Of a stretch of 64,000 bases of DNA, positions 63,117 to 64,000 are shown in pieces. Under the pieces are notes generated by a model that was given only the letters and a program-made list of their open reading frames with translations, was not told the origin of the DNA and made no database searches. The number at the start of each line of letters is the position of its first letter. Positions within the stretch are counted from its first letter, which is position 1. The DNA is from [Mycobacterium] nativiensis. Lineage in GTDB: Bacteria > Actinomycetota > Actinomycetes > Mycobacteriales > Mycobacteriaceae. The DNA is taken from positions 875,437 to 939,436 of the forward strand of contig NZ_CP083986.1 of assembly GCF_020172685.1 (NCBI RefSeq). The letters are read 5' to 3'. The position numbers and the translations under genes were made by a program.

Positions 63117-63922
63117 TGACTTCGACCCCCGGCTCCGAGCCGGTCCTGCTGCGCACCGACCGCGACGGGGTGCGAACCCTCACCCTGAACCGGCCCGCCC
63201 GCAAGAACGCGATCAACCCGGCGCTGTGGCGGCAGCTGCGCGATGCGCTGCGCGACGCCGCCGACGACCCCGACCTGCGCGCGCTGGTGATCGCCGGCGC
63301 CGGCGGGGCGTTCTGCTCGGGCGCGGACATCGGCTCCGGTGACGACGCCCACCCGGTGGAGAAGCTGCGCCGGCTCTCCGACGTCGCACTGGCCCTGCAT
63401 GGGCTGACGATCCCCACCATCGCGAAGGTGACCGGCGTGGCTGTGGGCGCCGGCTGGAATCTGGCGCTGGGCTGCGATCTGGTGGTTGCGACACCGGAAT
63501 CGACGTTCTGCCAGATCTTCTCAAAGCGCGGGCTCTCGATCGATCTGGGCGGGTCCTGGCTGTTGCCGAAACTCGTCGGCCTGCAGCAGGCCAAGCGGCT
63601 GGCGTTGCTGGCCGAGACCATCGATGCCGCCGAAGCTCAGGCGTTGAACCTGGTGACCTGGGCGGTGGGGGCCGGTGAGATCGACGGGTTCGTCGACGAC
63701 CTCGCCGGCCGGCTGGCCGCCGGCCCGCCGCGCGCGCTGGCGCAGACCAAGGCGTTGCTCAACCAGGGCGCAGATGCCACCCTGGCCGAGGCATTGGTCA
63801 ACGAATCACGGTCCCAGATACTCAATTTCGCGGGCACCGACGCCGCGGAAGCCTATGCGGCGTTCGCCGAGAAGCGCACGCCGCAGTTCACCGGCGGATG
63901 GCCGGCGAAACCGAAGGAGTAG
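63116..63922 (+). CDS. Enoyl-CoA hydratase/isomerase family protein
   Basis: Crotonase of 268 residues. LTLNRPARKNAINPAL, GAFCSGADIGSG and TGVAVGAGWNLALGCDLVV are canonical. In the second loop (FCQIFSKRGLSIDLGGSWLLP) Asp replaces the Glu of true hydratases, typical of isomerase/PaaG-like enzymes. ATG overlaps the CoA-transferase stop (TGATG). A thiolase gene starts five bases downstream. Confidence 0.88.
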   Translation: MTSTPGSEPVLLRTDRDGVRTLTLNRPARKNAINPALWRQLRDALRDAADDPDLRALVIAGAGGAFCSGADIGSGDDAHPVEKLRRLSDVALALHGLTIPTIAKVTGVAVGAGWNLALGCDLVVATPESTFCQIFSKRGLSIDLGGSWLLPKLVGLQQAKRLALLAETIDAAEAQALNLVTWAVGAGEIDGFVDDLAGRLAAGPPRALAQTKALLNQGADATLAEALVNESRSQILNFAGTDAAEAYAAFAEKRTPQFTGGWPAKPKE

Positions 63923-63927
63923 ATCAG

Positions 63928-64000
63928 ATGCGAGCAACGGTGATCGTCGGGGCGGTACGCACCCCCGTCGGCAAACGCAACGGCGGCCTGGCCGGCTGCC
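63928..64000 (+). CDS. Thiolase (acetyl-CoA acyltransferase), 3' truncated by window
   Basis: The first 24 codons (MRATVIVGAVRTPVGKRNGG) match the N-terminus of type-II thiolases, in particular AVRTPVGKRNG. GAAGGAG precedes the ATG at good spacing. The frame runs off the end of the window. A thiolase completes the beta-oxidation set of this operon. Confidence 0.75.
   Translation, partial: MRATVIVGAVRTPVGKRNGGLAGC

Overview
The window comes from a GC-rich actinobacterium, almost certainly a mycobacterium and probably a fast-growing environmental species. The basis is gene order: rpoB-rpoC, endonuclease IV, fadE8, echA4, a PaaX-like regulator, echA5, two DUF3060 proteins, a TetR regulator, rpsL-rpsG-fusA-tuf, a SHOCT membrane protein, a mycofactocin-type SDR and a ferredoxin-reductase-like flavoprotein follow one another as in M. 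tuberculosis Rv0667-Rv0688. The many GTG starts, ATGA/GTGA/TGATG overlaps and near-leaderless promoters also fit. Homologue names are from memory of the families; no search was run.

Layout. 1-9999: information-processing genes (rpoB, cut at its 5' end, rpoC, endonuclease IV) with a GCS2-family ligase inserted. 10000-10447: no long gene, but a promoter with an operator-like palindrome, a 12-codon ORF with a strong ribosome binding site and a 15-bp terminator hairpin, probably a small RNA or leader. 10448-16143: fadE8/echA4/PaaX/echA5, the DUF3060 pair and a TetR regulator; mmpS5-mmpL5-Rv0678, which lie between echA5 and the DUF3060 pair in M. tuberculosis, are absent here. 16189-20803: streptomycin operon (rpsL, rpsG, fusA, tuf) with promoter and terminator. 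20848-25902: SHOCT protein, SDR behind a KstR-type box, a divergent arginine/ornithine pair and the flavoprotein.

25899-64000 is an accessory catabolic block in which almost every gene handles acyl-CoA. Sub-modules: (a) 26478-31177, kinase + SDR + ACAD10/11-type dehydrogenase + TetR + quinone reductase, resembling levulinate/4-hydroxyacid catabolism; (b) 31164-35049, carboxyltransferase, second kinase and crotonase; (c) 35173-40917, an orphan YrbE permease pair, a B12-dependent two-subunit acyl-CoA mutase, an F420/LLM oxidoreductase and a family III CoA-transferase; (d) 40928-43340, thiolase-fold protein with DUF35 partner, and TetR; (e) 43526-45495, dehydrogenase plus crotonase; (f) 45584-51708 on the minus strand, two acyl-CoA ligases, SDR, GntR and a beta-propeller protein; (g) 51807-64000, a long tightly coupled operon with two CoA-transferases, two heteromeric dehydrogenase pairs, a further dehydrogenase, crotonases, a 2-hydroxyacyl-CoA-lyase-like ThDP enzyme, an SDR and the start of a thiolase. 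Together they suggest activation, oxidation, carbon-skeleton rearrangement and cleavage of branched or hydroxylated (possibly terpenoid or sterol-like) acids; the substrate cannot be read from sequence. Repeated ATTCTC-containing palindromes upstream of several modules suggest shared regulation.
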